Source of the DNA: Bordetella parapertussis
GTDB lineage: Bacteria; Pseudomonadota; Gammaproteobacteria; Burkholderiales; SG8-41
Length of the DNA stretch: 64,000 nt
Direction of reading: 5' to 3'
NCBI GenBank assembly: GCA_945906815.1
Contig: CAMDRT010000005.1
Coordinates: 62,001-126,000, forward strand
Numbering within the stretch: the first letter of the stretch is position 1; each line of letters starts with the position of its first letter. The position numbers and the translations under genes are program-made. Shown here one piece after another: positions 9,128 through 17,780 of this stretch. Under the pieces are notes generated by a model that saw only the letters and a program-made list of their open reading frames with translations, did no database searches and was not told the origin of the DNA.

Positions 9128-10918
9128 CTAGGCTTCCCGGTACCAGTCCTTCAGCAGCCACACGTCACTGTCCCAGCCGCTCATCGGCGCGCGCAGGCGG
9201 CTGGATTGTGCGTTGGTTACGGGGCGATTCACCAAGGGGATGACGACTTTATGCTCCACCACCAGTTCGTTCATGCGAATGAAAAGCGCGGCACGCTTCA
9301 GCGGATCGAGCTCGCTTTCTGCTGCGCGGAAGATGCGGTCGTATTCGTCGTTGCGCCAGCGCGTCACATTGCGGCCCTGCCACTTGTTCGCTTTGGTCGC
9401 TATCTCCCACGAGCAGAACCGGTTCATGAAGCGCTCGGGGTCGGGCTGCGACATCAGGACGCTGTACATCTGCAGGTCGCAGAAGAACTTTGAGTTGGTA
9501 TCCGGGTTGGCGACATCGGAGGAGAAGTACACCGACGCGGTCACGCTCTTCAACTCGAGGTCGATGCCCGCCCGCTGGCACGCCTGCTTCACGATGGCCT
9601 GCACCTTCTGCCGCGGCGCGTTGGTCGAGGTCTGGAACACGTACTTGAGTTTCTTGCCGTCCTTGACACGTATGCCGTCGGTTCCCCGCTTCCAGCCCGC
9701 CGCGTCGAGCAGCTGGTTCGCCTTGTCGACACTGAATTCCCACTGGTTGTTGGGCGAGCGAAAGCGTGGCGGCTGGTTGAGCACATTGCGTGTCGCGATC
9801 CCGGTACGCCCGTAAACATGTTCCTGGATAGAGCCACGGTCAGCGAGCAGGTTGAGGGCGGCGCGCACTGCGGGGTCGGTGAGCGTGGGGTGTTTGCTCT
9901 TGAGGCTGGCGCGCTCGCCCTCCACCTCGGTCCAGGGATCGGCTTGGTTCAGATAGATCATCTCGATGGCACCGCCCGGGATGATATTGATCTTGCCCTT
10001 GCCGCCTGCTTCCAGGCGCTTGAGGATGTCGTCCTCGACCTGCAAGTTCCAGGCGTAGTCGAACTCGCCCGTCTGCAGCACCGCGCGCGCGGCAGAAACC
10101 GCGTCGCCGCCGCCCTTGATCTCGATCGCATCAAAATGGGGCCGGTTGGCCTCGTGGTAGTTGGGGTTGATCTTGCCGGCCACCAGGTCACCGGGGCGAA
10201 AATCGCTGAACACGTAGCAGCCGGTGCCGACGGGCTTCAGGTTGGTCGGTGCCTCGCGCGACTTGGCGCCCTTGTAGGTCTCAAACAGGTGCTTCGGGAT
10301 CAGCATGCCGTTCACGCCGACGAAGGGATCGGCCCAGAACGGCGTGGGTCGGTCGAAGGTGACGCGCACGGTGTGGCTGTCGATCTTCTCTACCTTGATG
10401 TCCTTGTAGCTGCCTATCGTCGTGGCCGCGGTGGCCGGATCAACGGCGTATTCCCAGTTGAAGACCACGTCGTCGGCAGTGAAGGGCTTGCCATCGTGCC
10501 ACTGCACGTTGCGCTTTAACTTCCACACTACCCACTTGCCATCGGCGGCGACACCGCCGTTTTGAACGCTCGGCACCTCGGCCGCGAGGATAGTCACCAG
10601 GTTGCCCTCGCCGTCCCAGGCAGCGAGCGGTTCGTAAAACACGCGGGCACCATACTGATCTTTGACGCCGCTGGCAAAATGGGGATTGAGCAGCGTCGGA
10701 CCCTGCCACATCAGCAGCTTGAGGGCACCGCCGCCACCGCGCTTCGCGGGCTTGTAGCGCCAGCCCTGCTGTGCCTGCGCCACGCCTGCATGCATCAGCA
10801 TGCTGCCAGCCATCGGCACTGTCAGTCCCGCCCCGATCATCATGTCGATGAAGCGACGGCGCGACAGGCTGCCGCACTTTACCTGGTCTATCAGCTGGCG
10901 AAGATGATGCTCGGTCAT
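9128..10918 (-). CDS. Periplasmic substrate-binding protein of the peptide-type importer
   Basis: The 596-residue protein is a cluster C (SBP_bac_5) solute-binding protein, first gene of the importer operon. Its N-terminus has a twin-arginine-like export signal (SRRRFIDMMIGAG) followed by a hydrophobic stretch and an A-Q-A cleavage region near residue 50. Mid-protein hallmarks include WKLKRNVQWHDGKPFTADDV, typical of the family, and the YDRIFRAAESELDP segment near the end. At about 590 residues it is longer than DppA (about 535), which fits the larger DdpA/opine branch. The protein would capture peptides or related compounds for the permeases encoded downstream. A Bug receptor gene ends 62 bases upstream on the same strand and may be cotranscribed. 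Confidence 0.9.
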   Translation of the reverse strand: MTEHHLRQLIDQVKCGSLSRRRFIDMMIGAGLTVPMAGSMLMHAGVAQAQQGWRYKPAKRGGGGALKLLMWQGPTLLNPHFASGVKDQYGARVFYEPLAAWDGEGNLVTILAAEVPSVQNGGVAADGKWVVWKLKRNVQWHDGKPFTADDVVFNWEYAVDPATAATTIGSYKDIKVEKIDSHTVRVTFDRPTPFWADPFVGVNGMLIPKHLFETYKGAKSREAPTNLKPVGTGCYVFSDFRPGDLVAGKINPNYHEANRPHFDAIEIKGGGDAVSAARAVLQTGEFDYAWNLQVEDDILKRLEAGGKGKINIIPGGAIEMIYLNQADPWTEVEGERASLKSKHPTLTDPAVRAALNLLADRGSIQEHVYGRTGIATRNVLNQPPRFRSPNNQWEFSVDKANQLLDAAGWKRGTDGIRVKDGKKLKYVFQTSTNAPRQKVQAIVKQACQRAGIDLELKSVTASVYFSSDVANPDTNSKFFCDLQMYSVLMSQPDPERFMNRFCSWEIATKANKWQGRNVTRWRNDEYDRIFRAAESELDPLKRAALFIRMNELVVEHKVVIPLVNRPVTNAQSSRLRAPMSGWDSDVWLLKDWYREA

Positions 10919-10980
10919 GTGTGCTCTCTGCTTATGTTTTCAGGCTACGCTTGTGGTCATCGCATCCATGGCACGCTAGC

Positions 10981-11970
10981 CTAATCTACCTTGATGCCCG
11001 CGGCCTTGACGATTTTGGAAAGCTTGCCGATGTCGTCGACCACGAGCTTGTGGAATACCTCGGCCGAACTCGATTTCAACACCACGCCCTGCGCGCGCAT
11101 CCGATCCTTGAGCTCGGGCAGATCGACGATAGCGGATAGGGCTACGTTGACCTGCTTGATGACTGCGGGCGGCGTCTTGCCCGGCGCGAATATACCGAAC
11201 CATGAATCGTAGTCGAAACCGGGCAGCGCGGCTTCCGCAAGCGCCGGCACATCCGGCAGCGCCGGCGAGCGCTGCGTGGTGGTTACTGCCAGCGCCAACA
11301 AGCGTCCATCCTTGATAAACGCCAGCGCCGGACTCATCGGTGAAAACCAGTATTGAATGCGCCCGGTCATGGTGTCGAGCAGCGCTTCCGGCGTGCCTTT
11401 GTAGGGCACGTGCGAGACGTTGATGCCCGCGACGAATTTGAACAGCTCGCCGCCCATGTGGGTGCCGCTGCCGATGCCGGCCGATCCGAACAGCAACTGC
11501 CCCGGCTTCTGTTTGGCGAGCGCAATCAGCTCGCCGGCCGTCTTGGCGCCTAGCGCGGGCGCAACCACCAGCACCAGCGGGTTGCTGGCGACATGGGCAG
11601 CGCCCACGAGGTCCTTGATCGGGTCGAACGGCAGCTTGGTGTAGAGCGCGGCGCTTACCGCGTAGGCGTTCGAAGACAGCATCAGGGTGTGACCATCCGG
11701 CGTGGCGTTGGCAACAATGCCGCCGGCGACGATGCCCCCGGCGCCGGGACGGTTGTCCGCCACCACCTGCTTACCCGAGGTTTCCGCCAGTTTCGCACCG
11801 ATCATGCGCGCCAGCACATCGGTTGCGCTACCCGCCGAGAACGGGATGACGATGCGCACCGGTTTGGCCGGGTAAGCCTGTGCTGATCCTGTCGCAGTGG
11901 TCTGTGAAATAGCTGCACCGTGCGCCATCAACGCCAGCGCCGTGCCCGCCGCAAGTATGGAAATCTTCAT
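10981..11970 (-). CDS. Bug/TctC-family tripartite tricarboxylate receptor (copy 1)
   Basis: The 329-residue protein has a Sec signal peptide ending near AAISQT and the Bug fold signature: YPAKPVRIVIPFSAGSATD, then NRPGAGG and PDGHTLML. Bug proteins are periplasmic receptors that bind carboxylates or amides, and some serve the TctAB transporter or two-component sensors. No TctA or TctB gene is in the window. A strong GAGGAGGAG ribosome binding site supports the ATG at 11970. It lies directly before the peptide-type importer genes on the same strand, so it could supply an extra receptor for the same nutrients. The ligand is unknown. Confidence 0.9.
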   Translation of the reverse strand: MKISILAAGTALALMAHGAAISQTTATGSAQAYPAKPVRIVIPFSAGSATDVLARMIGAKLAETSGKQVVADNRPGAGGIVAGGIVANATPDGHTLMLSSNAYAVSAALYTKLPFDPIKDLVGAAHVASNPLVLVVAPALGAKTAGELIALAKQKPGQLLFGSAGIGSGTHMGGELFKFVAGINVSHVPYKGTPEALLDTMTGRIQYWFSPMSPALAFIKDGRLLALAVTTTQRSPALPDVPALAEAALPGFDYDSWFGIFAPGKTPPAVIKQVNVALSAIVDLPELKDRMRAQGVVLKSSSAEVFHKLVVDDIGKLSKIVKAAGIKVD

Positions 11971-12056
11971 GTTGCTCCTCCTCTGTGATATAAAATGGGG
12001 TCAGACTCGAATATTTTCGTAACCCATTGTTATTTATACTAATTTTCGGGTTATTG
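11971..12056. other. Short intergenic gap with a degenerate repeat-like motif
   Basis: The gap contains AAAATGGGGTCAGACTCG at 11993-12010. It resembles the TGGGGTCAGAC motif often left behind by REP-associated tyrosine transposases, but the second half of the palindrome is missing. TAACCC near 12020 and GGGTTA near 12050 can form a weak stem. No gene is seen. Confidence 0.25.
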
Positions 12057-13043
12057 TCATTGCGCCATACCGAGCTCGGTGAGTGTTTTACGCAGGCGTG
12101 CGTATTCCTTGTCGAGCAGCGCCGGCAGCGCCTTGGAACCGATCAAGTCGATGCTCCAGTTGTTGCTCTCGGCGAACTTCTTGGCCTCCGGGGTGCGCAT
12201 GGCTTTGCTGAAGACATCCTCCCAGTAAGCGGCCTGCGCGGGCGTGATGCCCTTGGGGCAGAACACGGTAAACCAGGTCGAGGCGACCACGTCGTAGCCC
12301 TGCTCGCGCAACGTGGGCAGCTCGGGCAGTAGCGGCAACCTCTGGCTCGAGAGGGTTCCTATCATGCGCACCTTGCCTATGCCCGCCATCGCCTGGGCGC
12401 TGCCTGAACTGGAAATGCCGACGTTGATGTGCCCGCCCGCGACCTGGGTCGCGGTGATGCTGCCTGAGGCGTTCACCACCACGCGCATCTTGCGCGCATC
12501 GTAGCCCGCGATGCGGGCGATCTCGGCCAGCGCGATATGCGATGCATTGCCAGCCGCAGTGGAAAAGCCGAAGCTGAACGGGGTTGCGCCTTGGGTGAAA
12601 CCGTCAACCATCTCCTTGATCGAGCGAATCGGCGAGCCGCCGGGCACGAACATTACCAGGTCGCCATCGAACGCCTTGATGATCGGCGTGAGGTCACGGT
12701 GCGTGCTGGTGCTGCCAGTGGTGATCGCGGTGGTCACCCAGCTAGACCCCAGGATGACCAGGTAATGCGCATCCGCGGGGTGTGCATTGACGTAGGCGAC
12801 GGAAAGCGACTGGCCCTGCCCGGGCTTGTTCATCACCGTGGTCGGCACGGGCAGGGCGTTGGTATCGGTCAAAATCTTCTGCAACACACGCCCGACACGA
12901 TCGTTGGCGCCGGCCGCTTGCGCGCCGATGACAATTTCCACGTTCTTGCGCGGCTTCCACGGCGTGTCTGCCGCCTGCACGCCAGTGCCGACTATGCAAA
13001 GTGCGAGCGCGGTAGCGAGCGCGCAGCGTAACGCGAGAGGCAT
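12057..13043 (-). CDS. Bug/TctC-like receptor, atypical (copy 2)
   Basis: The 328-residue protein has a Sec signal peptide cut after GVQAA and aligns by eye with TctC/Bug receptors over its length. Its first strand is unusual: instead of YP.KPIR.VVPF..GG it reads KNVEIVIGAQAAGANDRVGR. The second signature is MNKPGQGQSLSVAYV rather than NRPGAGG. It therefore belongs to a divergent branch and probably binds a different ligand from the other eight copies. Family members of this kind are periplasmic and high-affinity, with tricarboxylate-like ligands in the few studied cases. It is divergent from the LeuC-like gene starting at 13201 and may share a control region with it. Confidence 0.82.
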   Translation of the reverse strand: MPLALRCALATALALCIVGTGVQAADTPWKPRKNVEIVIGAQAAGANDRVGRVLQKILTDTNALPVPTTVMNKPGQGQSLSVAYVNAHPADAHYLVILGSSWVTTAITTGSTSTHRDLTPIIKAFDGDLVMFVPGGSPIRSIKEMVDGFTQGATPFSFGFSTAAGNASHIALAEIARIAGYDARKMRVVVNASGSITATQVAGGHINVGISSSGSAQAMAGIGKVRMIGTLSSQRLPLLPELPTLREQGYDVVASTWFTVFCPKGITPAQAAYWEDVFSKAMRTPEAKKFAESNNWSIDLIGSKALPALLDKEYARLRKTLTELGMAQ

Positions 13044-13200
13044 GGTTCGTCTTGGTAGCGTGGTGGATGCGACAGTTGACTGGGCGCGCGAAGTCTGCGA
13101 CTAATTGCCCGCCACTGTCAATTGTAGCTTGCGCTGGCGAGGGCATGCGCCAGACACCCTACGCGCATGCCACAGCAGGCGATTTTCCAAAGGCCATCCG

Positions 13201-14625
13201 ATGTCCACACAAGTCGCACCGCAAACGCTGATCAGTAAAATCTGGAATCAGCACGTCATTCGCGAGTTGAGCGACGGCCGCACGTTGCTCCACATCGACC
13301 GGCATTTTTTGCACGACGGCACCAACCGCCAGGCGTTCGATGGCCTGCGCCGTATCAAACGCCCGGTGCGCAACCGTAATCTGAATTTCGCGGTAGTAGA
13401 TCACATACTGTCAACGCTGTCGGGACGCACCGGCGAATCGCATCCGCCGGGCATCGAGCGCATCCACGCGCTGCGCGACAACTGCCGCGAATTCGCGGTA
13501 GAACTTTACGACGTGGACAGCCCGCAACAGGGCATCGCTCATGTGATCGCGCCCGAGCTTGGCATCACCCTGCCGGGCTGCACGCTGGTGTGCGGCGACA
13601 GCCATACCGCGACCAACGGCGGGCTCGGCGCGCTGGCCTGGGGCATCGGTACCACCGAGGTGATGCATGTGGTTGCCGCGCAGGCGTTGCTGCTGCGCAA
13701 ACAACAGCAGTTGCGCATTACGTTTAATGGCAGCATCGGCGCAGGCGTGTCGGCGAAAGACCTGGTCCTCTACTTTATGGCCCGCCACGGTGTCACGGCG
13801 GGCAGCGGCTGCGCGGTCGAGTACGCTGGTTCCGCGATACGCGCATTGCCGATTGAGGCGCGCATGACCCTTTGCAATATGTCGATAGAGTTTGGCTCGC
13901 GCTGCGGCATAGTGGCGCCCGACGACGCCACCCTGAATTATGTGGTGCATCGGCCGTACGCGCCCAAGGGCGCGTTGTGGGAGCGCGCTGTGGCCGAGTG
14001 GCGCACACTGGTTTCCGACGACGGCGCACGCTTCGACCGCGAGGTTGAAATTGATTGCAGCCACATCGGCCCGCAAGTGACCTGGGGTAATTCGCCGCAG
14101 GACACCGTTGCCATCGACCAGGCGCTACCCGATCCGGCGGCAGCCGCGGACGCTGACCGGCGTCAGGCGCTGGAACGCGCATATACCTATATGAATCTCA
14201 CCCCGGGCCGCACCCTGGAAGGCGTGCCGATAGACATCGCCTTTATCGGCTCCTGCACCAACAGCCGCTTGTCCGATCTTGAAGCAGCGGCGCAGGTGCT
14301 GCGCGGACGCAAAGTAGCGCAAGGGGTCACAGCGTTGGCGGTACCGGGATCCATGGCCGTAAAAGCTGCAGCCGAAGCGCAAGGGCTCGACAAAATATTC
14401 CGCGAAGCCGGCTTCGAATGGCGCAATGCCGGCTGCTCTATGTGTGTCGGCAGCAATGGCGATCTGGTGCCGCCCGGCAAGCGCTCGATCTCCACCACCA
14501 ATCGTAATTTCGAACACCGCCAGGGGCCGCACAGCCGCACGCATCTCGCCAGCCCCGCCATGGTCGCGGCAGCGGCGGTCAGCGGTTGCATCACCGATGT
14601 GCGCAAACTGCTGGCCCACAAATAG
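13201..14625 (+). CDS. 3-isopropylmalate dehydratase large-subunit family (LeuC-like)
   Basis: The 474-residue protein is the catalytic iron-sulfur subunit of an aconitase-superfamily dehydratase. The 4Fe-4S cysteines are in place: C352 in FIGSCTNSR, then C412 and C415 in GCSMCVG. The active-site GDSHTATNGG is at residues 132-141. The C-terminus (NRNFEHRQG, THLASPAM) is LeuC-like. The ATG at 13201 matches the family start; the frame is open earlier to 13105 without family similarity. Together with the small subunit after it, it hydrates and dehydrates a 2- or 3-hydroxy-diacid. No leuB or leuA is nearby and Bug receptor genes flank it, so a catabolic substrate such as a methylmalate is as likely as leucine synthesis. 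That is inference. Confidence 0.9.
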   Translation: MSTQVAPQTLISKIWNQHVIRELSDGRTLLHIDRHFLHDGTNRQAFDGLRRIKRPVRNRNLNFAVVDHILSTLSGRTGESHPPGIERIHALRDNCREFAVELYDVDSPQQGIAHVIAPELGITLPGCTLVCGDSHTATNGGLGALAWGIGTTEVMHVVAAQALLLRKQQQLRITFNGSIGAGVSAKDLVLYFMARHGVTAGSGCAVEYAGSAIRALPIEARMTLCNMSIEFGSRCGIVAPDDATLNYVVHRPYAPKGALWERAVAEWRTLVSDDGARFDREVEIDCSHIGPQVTWGNSPQDTVAIDQALPDPAAAADADRRQALERAYTYMNLTPGRTLEGVPIDIAFIGSCTNSRLSDLEAAAQVLRGRKVAQGVTALAVPGSMAVKAAAEAQGLDKIFREAGFEWRNAGCSMCVGSNGDLVPPGKRSISTTNRNFEHRQGPHSRTHLASPAMVAAAAVSGCITDVRKLLAHK

Positions 14626-14636
14626 GAGCAGGCGCG

Positions 14637-15263
14637 ATGGAACCCTTTACCGTAGTCACCGGCATCGCCGCACCGATGATGCTGCCGAACATCAACACCG
14701 ACGCCATCACGCCGATGGCGGCTGGCCGCTCGACCAGCGTAGACCTCGGCAAGCTGATGTTCGCCCACTGGCGCTATACCCTCGATGGCGCCGAGATTCC
14801 CGAATTCATACTCAACCAGCCGCCGTTCCGGCACAGCAAAATTCTCGTCGCCGGCGCGAATTTTGGCTGCGGCAGCTCGCGCGAACGCGCGGTGTGGGCG
14901 CTGCTGCGCTTTGGCATCCGCTGCGTGATCGCGCCCAGCTTCGCCGATATCTTCCGCGACAACGCGTATCAGAACGGGCTGCTGCCAGTCATCCTCGCCG
15001 CGGACGAGTGCGCGGCGCTCGGCGCAGCGCTGGAGCACGCCGCGAAGCACGCAAGTGAGCCGCAGATCACCGTCGATCTTAAGCGCTGCGTGGTGCGTGA
15101 TCTCGGCGGTCGCGACATTGCGTTTAGCGTGCCGGCAGAGCGGCGCGCGGCGCTGCTGGCGGGTCTGGACGAAATCGACGTGATCCTCGGCATGGAGGCT
15201 GAGATCGACAACTTCCAGCGCAGCGACCGCGAACAGCGTCCGTGGATCTATCTCGACCGGTAG
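14637..15263 (+). CDS. 3-isopropylmalate dehydratase small-subunit family (LeuD-like)
   Basis: The 208-residue protein is the swivelling small subunit that completes the dehydratase with the LeuC-like protein. It starts MEPFTVVTGIAAPMMLPNIN followed by TDAITP, matching LeuD, and carries the conserved GCGSSRERAVWAL near residues 75-88. AGGAGC before the ATG and an 11-base gap from the LeuC-like stop indicate translational coupling. The length is normal for LeuD. The substrate must be the same as for the large subunit and cannot be fixed from sequence. Confidence 0.9.
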   Translation: MEPFTVVTGIAAPMMLPNINTDAITPMAAGRSTSVDLGKLMFAHWRYTLDGAEIPEFILNQPPFRHSKILVAGANFGCGSSRERAVWALLRFGIRCVIAPSFADIFRDNAYQNGLLPVILAADECAALGAALEHAAKHASEPQITVDLKRCVVRDLGGRDIAFSVPAERRAALLAGLDEIDVILGMEAEIDNFQRSDREQRPWIYLDR

Positions 15264-15364
15264 TAGCGCCGGGCAGGATCAAACGTCGCGCCAGTTGGGC
15301 TTCAGGTGTGCAGCCTTTTTCTGATAACCTTGGCTTTTATTGATTGAATAAACACGAGGCTATT

Positions 15365-15775
15365 ATGGCATTACGTTCCCCCGATGATCGCGCCCCCGAA
15401 GCAAAAATGGACGCGGCTAATCTGTATCGCGAAGAAATCGTTACCGACCGCAAAGTCGGCACGCTGCGCATGATGACGCCGATCAAGAATGACGGCACTG
15501 CCGATCTCGCACGCCCCACCCTGTATATCGGCGAGGCGCAGATCATGACCCAGGCCGGCCCGCTGCCGATCAATTTTGAAATCGAAGGCAAAAACCTTGC
15601 TGAAGCCGTCGCCAACTTCGGCGACGCGGCCAAAGAAGGCGTCGAACGCACGGTGCGCGAGTTGCAGGAATTACGTCGTCAGCAATCGTCTTCGATTGTG
15701 GTGCCCGGCGCGGGTGGTATGGGCGGCATGGGTGGCATGGGCGGTATGGGTGGCGGCAAGTTGCAACTGCCGTGA
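15365..15775 (+). CDS. Conserved small protein with a GroEL-like GGM tail
   Basis: I do not recognise a named function for this 136-residue protein. It has no signal peptide or membrane segment, so it should be cytoplasmic. The first 100 residues mix strands and helices (LYREEIVTDRKVGTLRMMTP; GPLPINFEIEGKNLAEAV). A helix (VERTVRELQELRRQQ) follows, then a tail of repeated GGM units (residues about 116-130) ending KLQLP. Repeated GGM is the hallmark of the flexible GroEL C-terminus, and its appearance here is probably convergent. The ATG at 15365 follows an ACGAGG ribosome binding site. It sits 101 bases after the LeuD-like gene. Confidence 0.75.
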   Translation: MALRSPDDRAPEAKMDAANLYREEIVTDRKVGTLRMMTPIKNDGTADLARPTLYIGEAQIMTQAGPLPINFEIEGKNLAEAVANFGDAAKEGVERTVRELQELRRQQSSSIVVPGAGGMGGMGGMGGMGGGKLQLP

Positions 15776-15837
15776 GCGGTGGGCCGCGGCCGGTGAAGGG
15801 TGAAAAAACCCGTGCGGCCTCATAAGGGAGTGAAGAC

Positions 15838-16830
15838 ATGAAACCGGTCTGCCTGCGTCTGCTACCTGCAAGCGTTGTCCTGGCACTGGGCGTGTTGGCA
15901 AGTCACGCCGCGTTGGCGCAAAAAGCCGCTGCCGATTATCCCAGCAAGCCGATCCGCTTCGTGGTGCCGTTCGTGCCGGGCGGGCCTATGGATGTGATCG
16001 GACGCCTGGTCGGCCAGAAGCTGCAAATGGCGTGGGGGCAAAATATCATCATCGACAATCGTGCGGGCGCTGGCGGCATTATCGGCACCGAGATTGCCGC
16101 GAAATCAGCGCCCGATGGTTACACCTTGTTGCATACCTCCAGCGCGCACACTTTGCTGCCGGCATTCAACAAACTACCCTACGACCCGGTGCGCGACTTC
16201 GTTGCGGTTTCGACCGCGACGCGCATCGTGGGTTATGTACTCGCCGTGCATCCGTCGATCCCGGTGAGTTCTACGCGCGAACTGATCGCGCTGGCCCAAA
16301 AAAATCCGGGGCGGCTCAATTACGGCAACTCGGGTTACGGCGGCGTGCTGCACGTGGGCACGGAGCTCTTCAATGCGGCCGCAGGCATCAAGATGACCAC
16401 CGTGCAATACAAAGGCATCGGCCAACTGGTGACGGATCTTGCCGGCGGCCACATCGATCTCGCGTTTCTCAGTTCGTCCAGTGCCGTGGGCATGGCGAAG
16501 TCGGGCAAAATCAAGGCGCTCGCCTTTAGCGGGGCGAAGCGCTGGAAACAGATGCCGGAGGTGCCGACCGTGATGGAGGGCGGCGTCAAAGACTACGAGT
16601 ACTACGCGTGGTTCGGTTTCTGGTATCCGGCGGGTATAGCCGGTGAATACGTCAATAAATTTCACGGCGAACTCACCAAAGCAGTGGCCGCGCCGGACGT
16701 GCTCGCGCGTTTCGACGAGCTGGGCTTCGAGTCGCAAATCCTCACGCCCGCCGAGTTCACGAAACTGGTGCAGTCGGACATCGACAAGACCCGCAAGCTG
16801 GCACTGCAACTCGGTGTAAAACCGCAGTGA
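15838..16830 (+). CDS. Bug/TctC-family receptor (copy 3)
   Basis: The 330-residue periplasmic receptor has a Sec signal peptide cut after ALAQ and classic Bug motifs: YPSKPIRFVVPFVPGG, DNRAGAGGIIG and PDGYTLL. A lysine-rich C-terminus (TRKLALQLGVKP) is typical. An AAGGGAG element precedes the ATG. It follows the LeuCD-like pair and the GGM-tail protein on the same strand, so the receptor may bind the hydroxy-acid used by that dehydratase. This is inference from position only. The ROK kinase gene begins 28 bases after its stop. Confidence 0.91.
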   Translation: MKPVCLRLLPASVVLALGVLASHAALAQKAAADYPSKPIRFVVPFVPGGPMDVIGRLVGQKLQMAWGQNIIIDNRAGAGGIIGTEIAAKSAPDGYTLLHTSSAHTLLPAFNKLPYDPVRDFVAVSTATRIVGYVLAVHPSIPVSSTRELIALAQKNPGRLNYGNSGYGGVLHVGTELFNAAAGIKMTTVQYKGIGQLVTDLAGGHIDLAFLSSSSAVGMAKSGKIKALAFSGAKRWKQMPEVPTVMEGGVKDYEYYAWFGFWYPAGIAGEYVNKFHGELTKAVAAPDVLARFDELGFESQILTPAEFTKLVQSDIDKTRKLALQLGVKPQ

Positions 16831-16835
16831 TCTCA

Positions 16836-16850
16836 GCGCGCAGTGCGCGC
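16836..16850. repeat. GC-only hairpin between Bug copy 3 and the ROK kinase
   Basis: GCGCGC at 16836-16841 and GCGCGC at 16845-16850 flank AGT, forming a short very stable stem nine bases before the ROK start codon. There is no T-tract, so it is not a classical terminator. It could dampen translation of the kinase. Confidence 0.4.
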
Positions 16851-16858
16851 ACCGCAGG

Positions 16859-17749
16859 ATGAAAATTGGCATTGATCTAGGCGGCACCAAGACCGAAATT
16901 GCGGCGTTTGATGACGCTGGCGCGGAGCGATTACGCCGGCGCGAACCTACACCCGCCGGTGATTACGCGGCTACACTGGCGCTGATTACTAGGCTGGTCG
17001 CTGACGCGGAACGCGAATTGGGCGCGCAGACCACCATCGGCATCGCTACCCCGGGTGCGCTGTCGCCGTCGAGCGGCCTGATGCGCAACTCCAACTCCAC
17101 CTGCCTTAATCAGCGGCCTGTGAAACTAGACCTGCAGCGCGTGCTCGGCCGAGAGGTGCGTCTGGCCAACGACGCCAATTGTTTTGCGCTGTCCGAAGCG
17201 CGCGACGGCGCGGCGGCGGGCGCGGCTACGGTATTCGGTGTCATCATCGGCACTGGCGTGGGCGGTGGCATTGTGATCAACGGCCGGGTGGTTGACGGCC
17301 CCAACGCCATCGCCGGTGAATGGGGGCACAACCCGCTGCCGTGGCCGGAAGATATAGAGCGTCCGGGGGCGGCGTGTTACTGCGGCAAGCGCGGTTGTAT
17401 AGAAACGTTTGTGTCGGGACCGGGCCTCGCGCGCGACTACGCGCTGTACGGCGGCGCCAGAATATTTCCCGAAGAAATCGTCTCGCGCAGCACGCGCGGG
17501 GGGCTGGCTGTGCACGCGCTGGAGCGTTACGAAGGGCGCCTCGCGCGCGCGCTTGCCAGCGTGATCAACGTGCTTGACCCGGAGGTGATCGTGTTGGGCG
17601 GCGGCTTGTCTAACGTCGAGCGCCTCTACAAAAACATTCCCGCACTGTGGGGGAAGTGGGTATTCTCCGACACGGTACGCACCCGCCTGGTGCGCAATGC
17701 GCATGGCGATTCCAGCGGCGTGCGCGGTGCGGCGTGGCTGTGGACCTAG
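16859..17749 (+). CDS. ROK-family sugar kinase (fructokinase/glucokinase type)
   Basis: The 296-residue cytoplasmic kinase has the ATP-binding GIDLGGTKTE at residues 4-12, the catalytic aspartate D105 in ANDAN, the ROK motif EWGH at 154-157 and the zinc site C173-x-C-GKRG-C180 that works with H157. It phosphorylates a hexose with ATP. The form CYCGKRGCIE resembles the Mak fructokinase branch, but the sugar cannot be settled. The length is typical. No DNA-binding domain is fused, so it is a kinase and not a NagC-type repressor. It is followed at 32 bases by a NUDIX hydrolase gene. Confidence 0.92.
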   Translation: MKIGIDLGGTKTEIAAFDDAGAERLRRREPTPAGDYAATLALITRLVADAERELGAQTTIGIATPGALSPSSGLMRNSNSTCLNQRPVKLDLQRVLGREVRLANDANCFALSEARDGAAAGAATVFGVIIGTGVGGGIVINGRVVDGPNAIAGEWGHNPLPWPEDIERPGAACYCGKRGCIETFVSGPGLARDYALYGGARIFPEEIVSRSTRGGLAVHALERYEGRLARALASVINVLDPEVIVLGGGLSNVERLYKNIPALWGKWVFSDTVRTRLVRNAHGDSSGVRGAAWLWT

Positions 17750-17780
17750 GGGCACAGCGTCTTGGGGGCAGGAGGGGATT

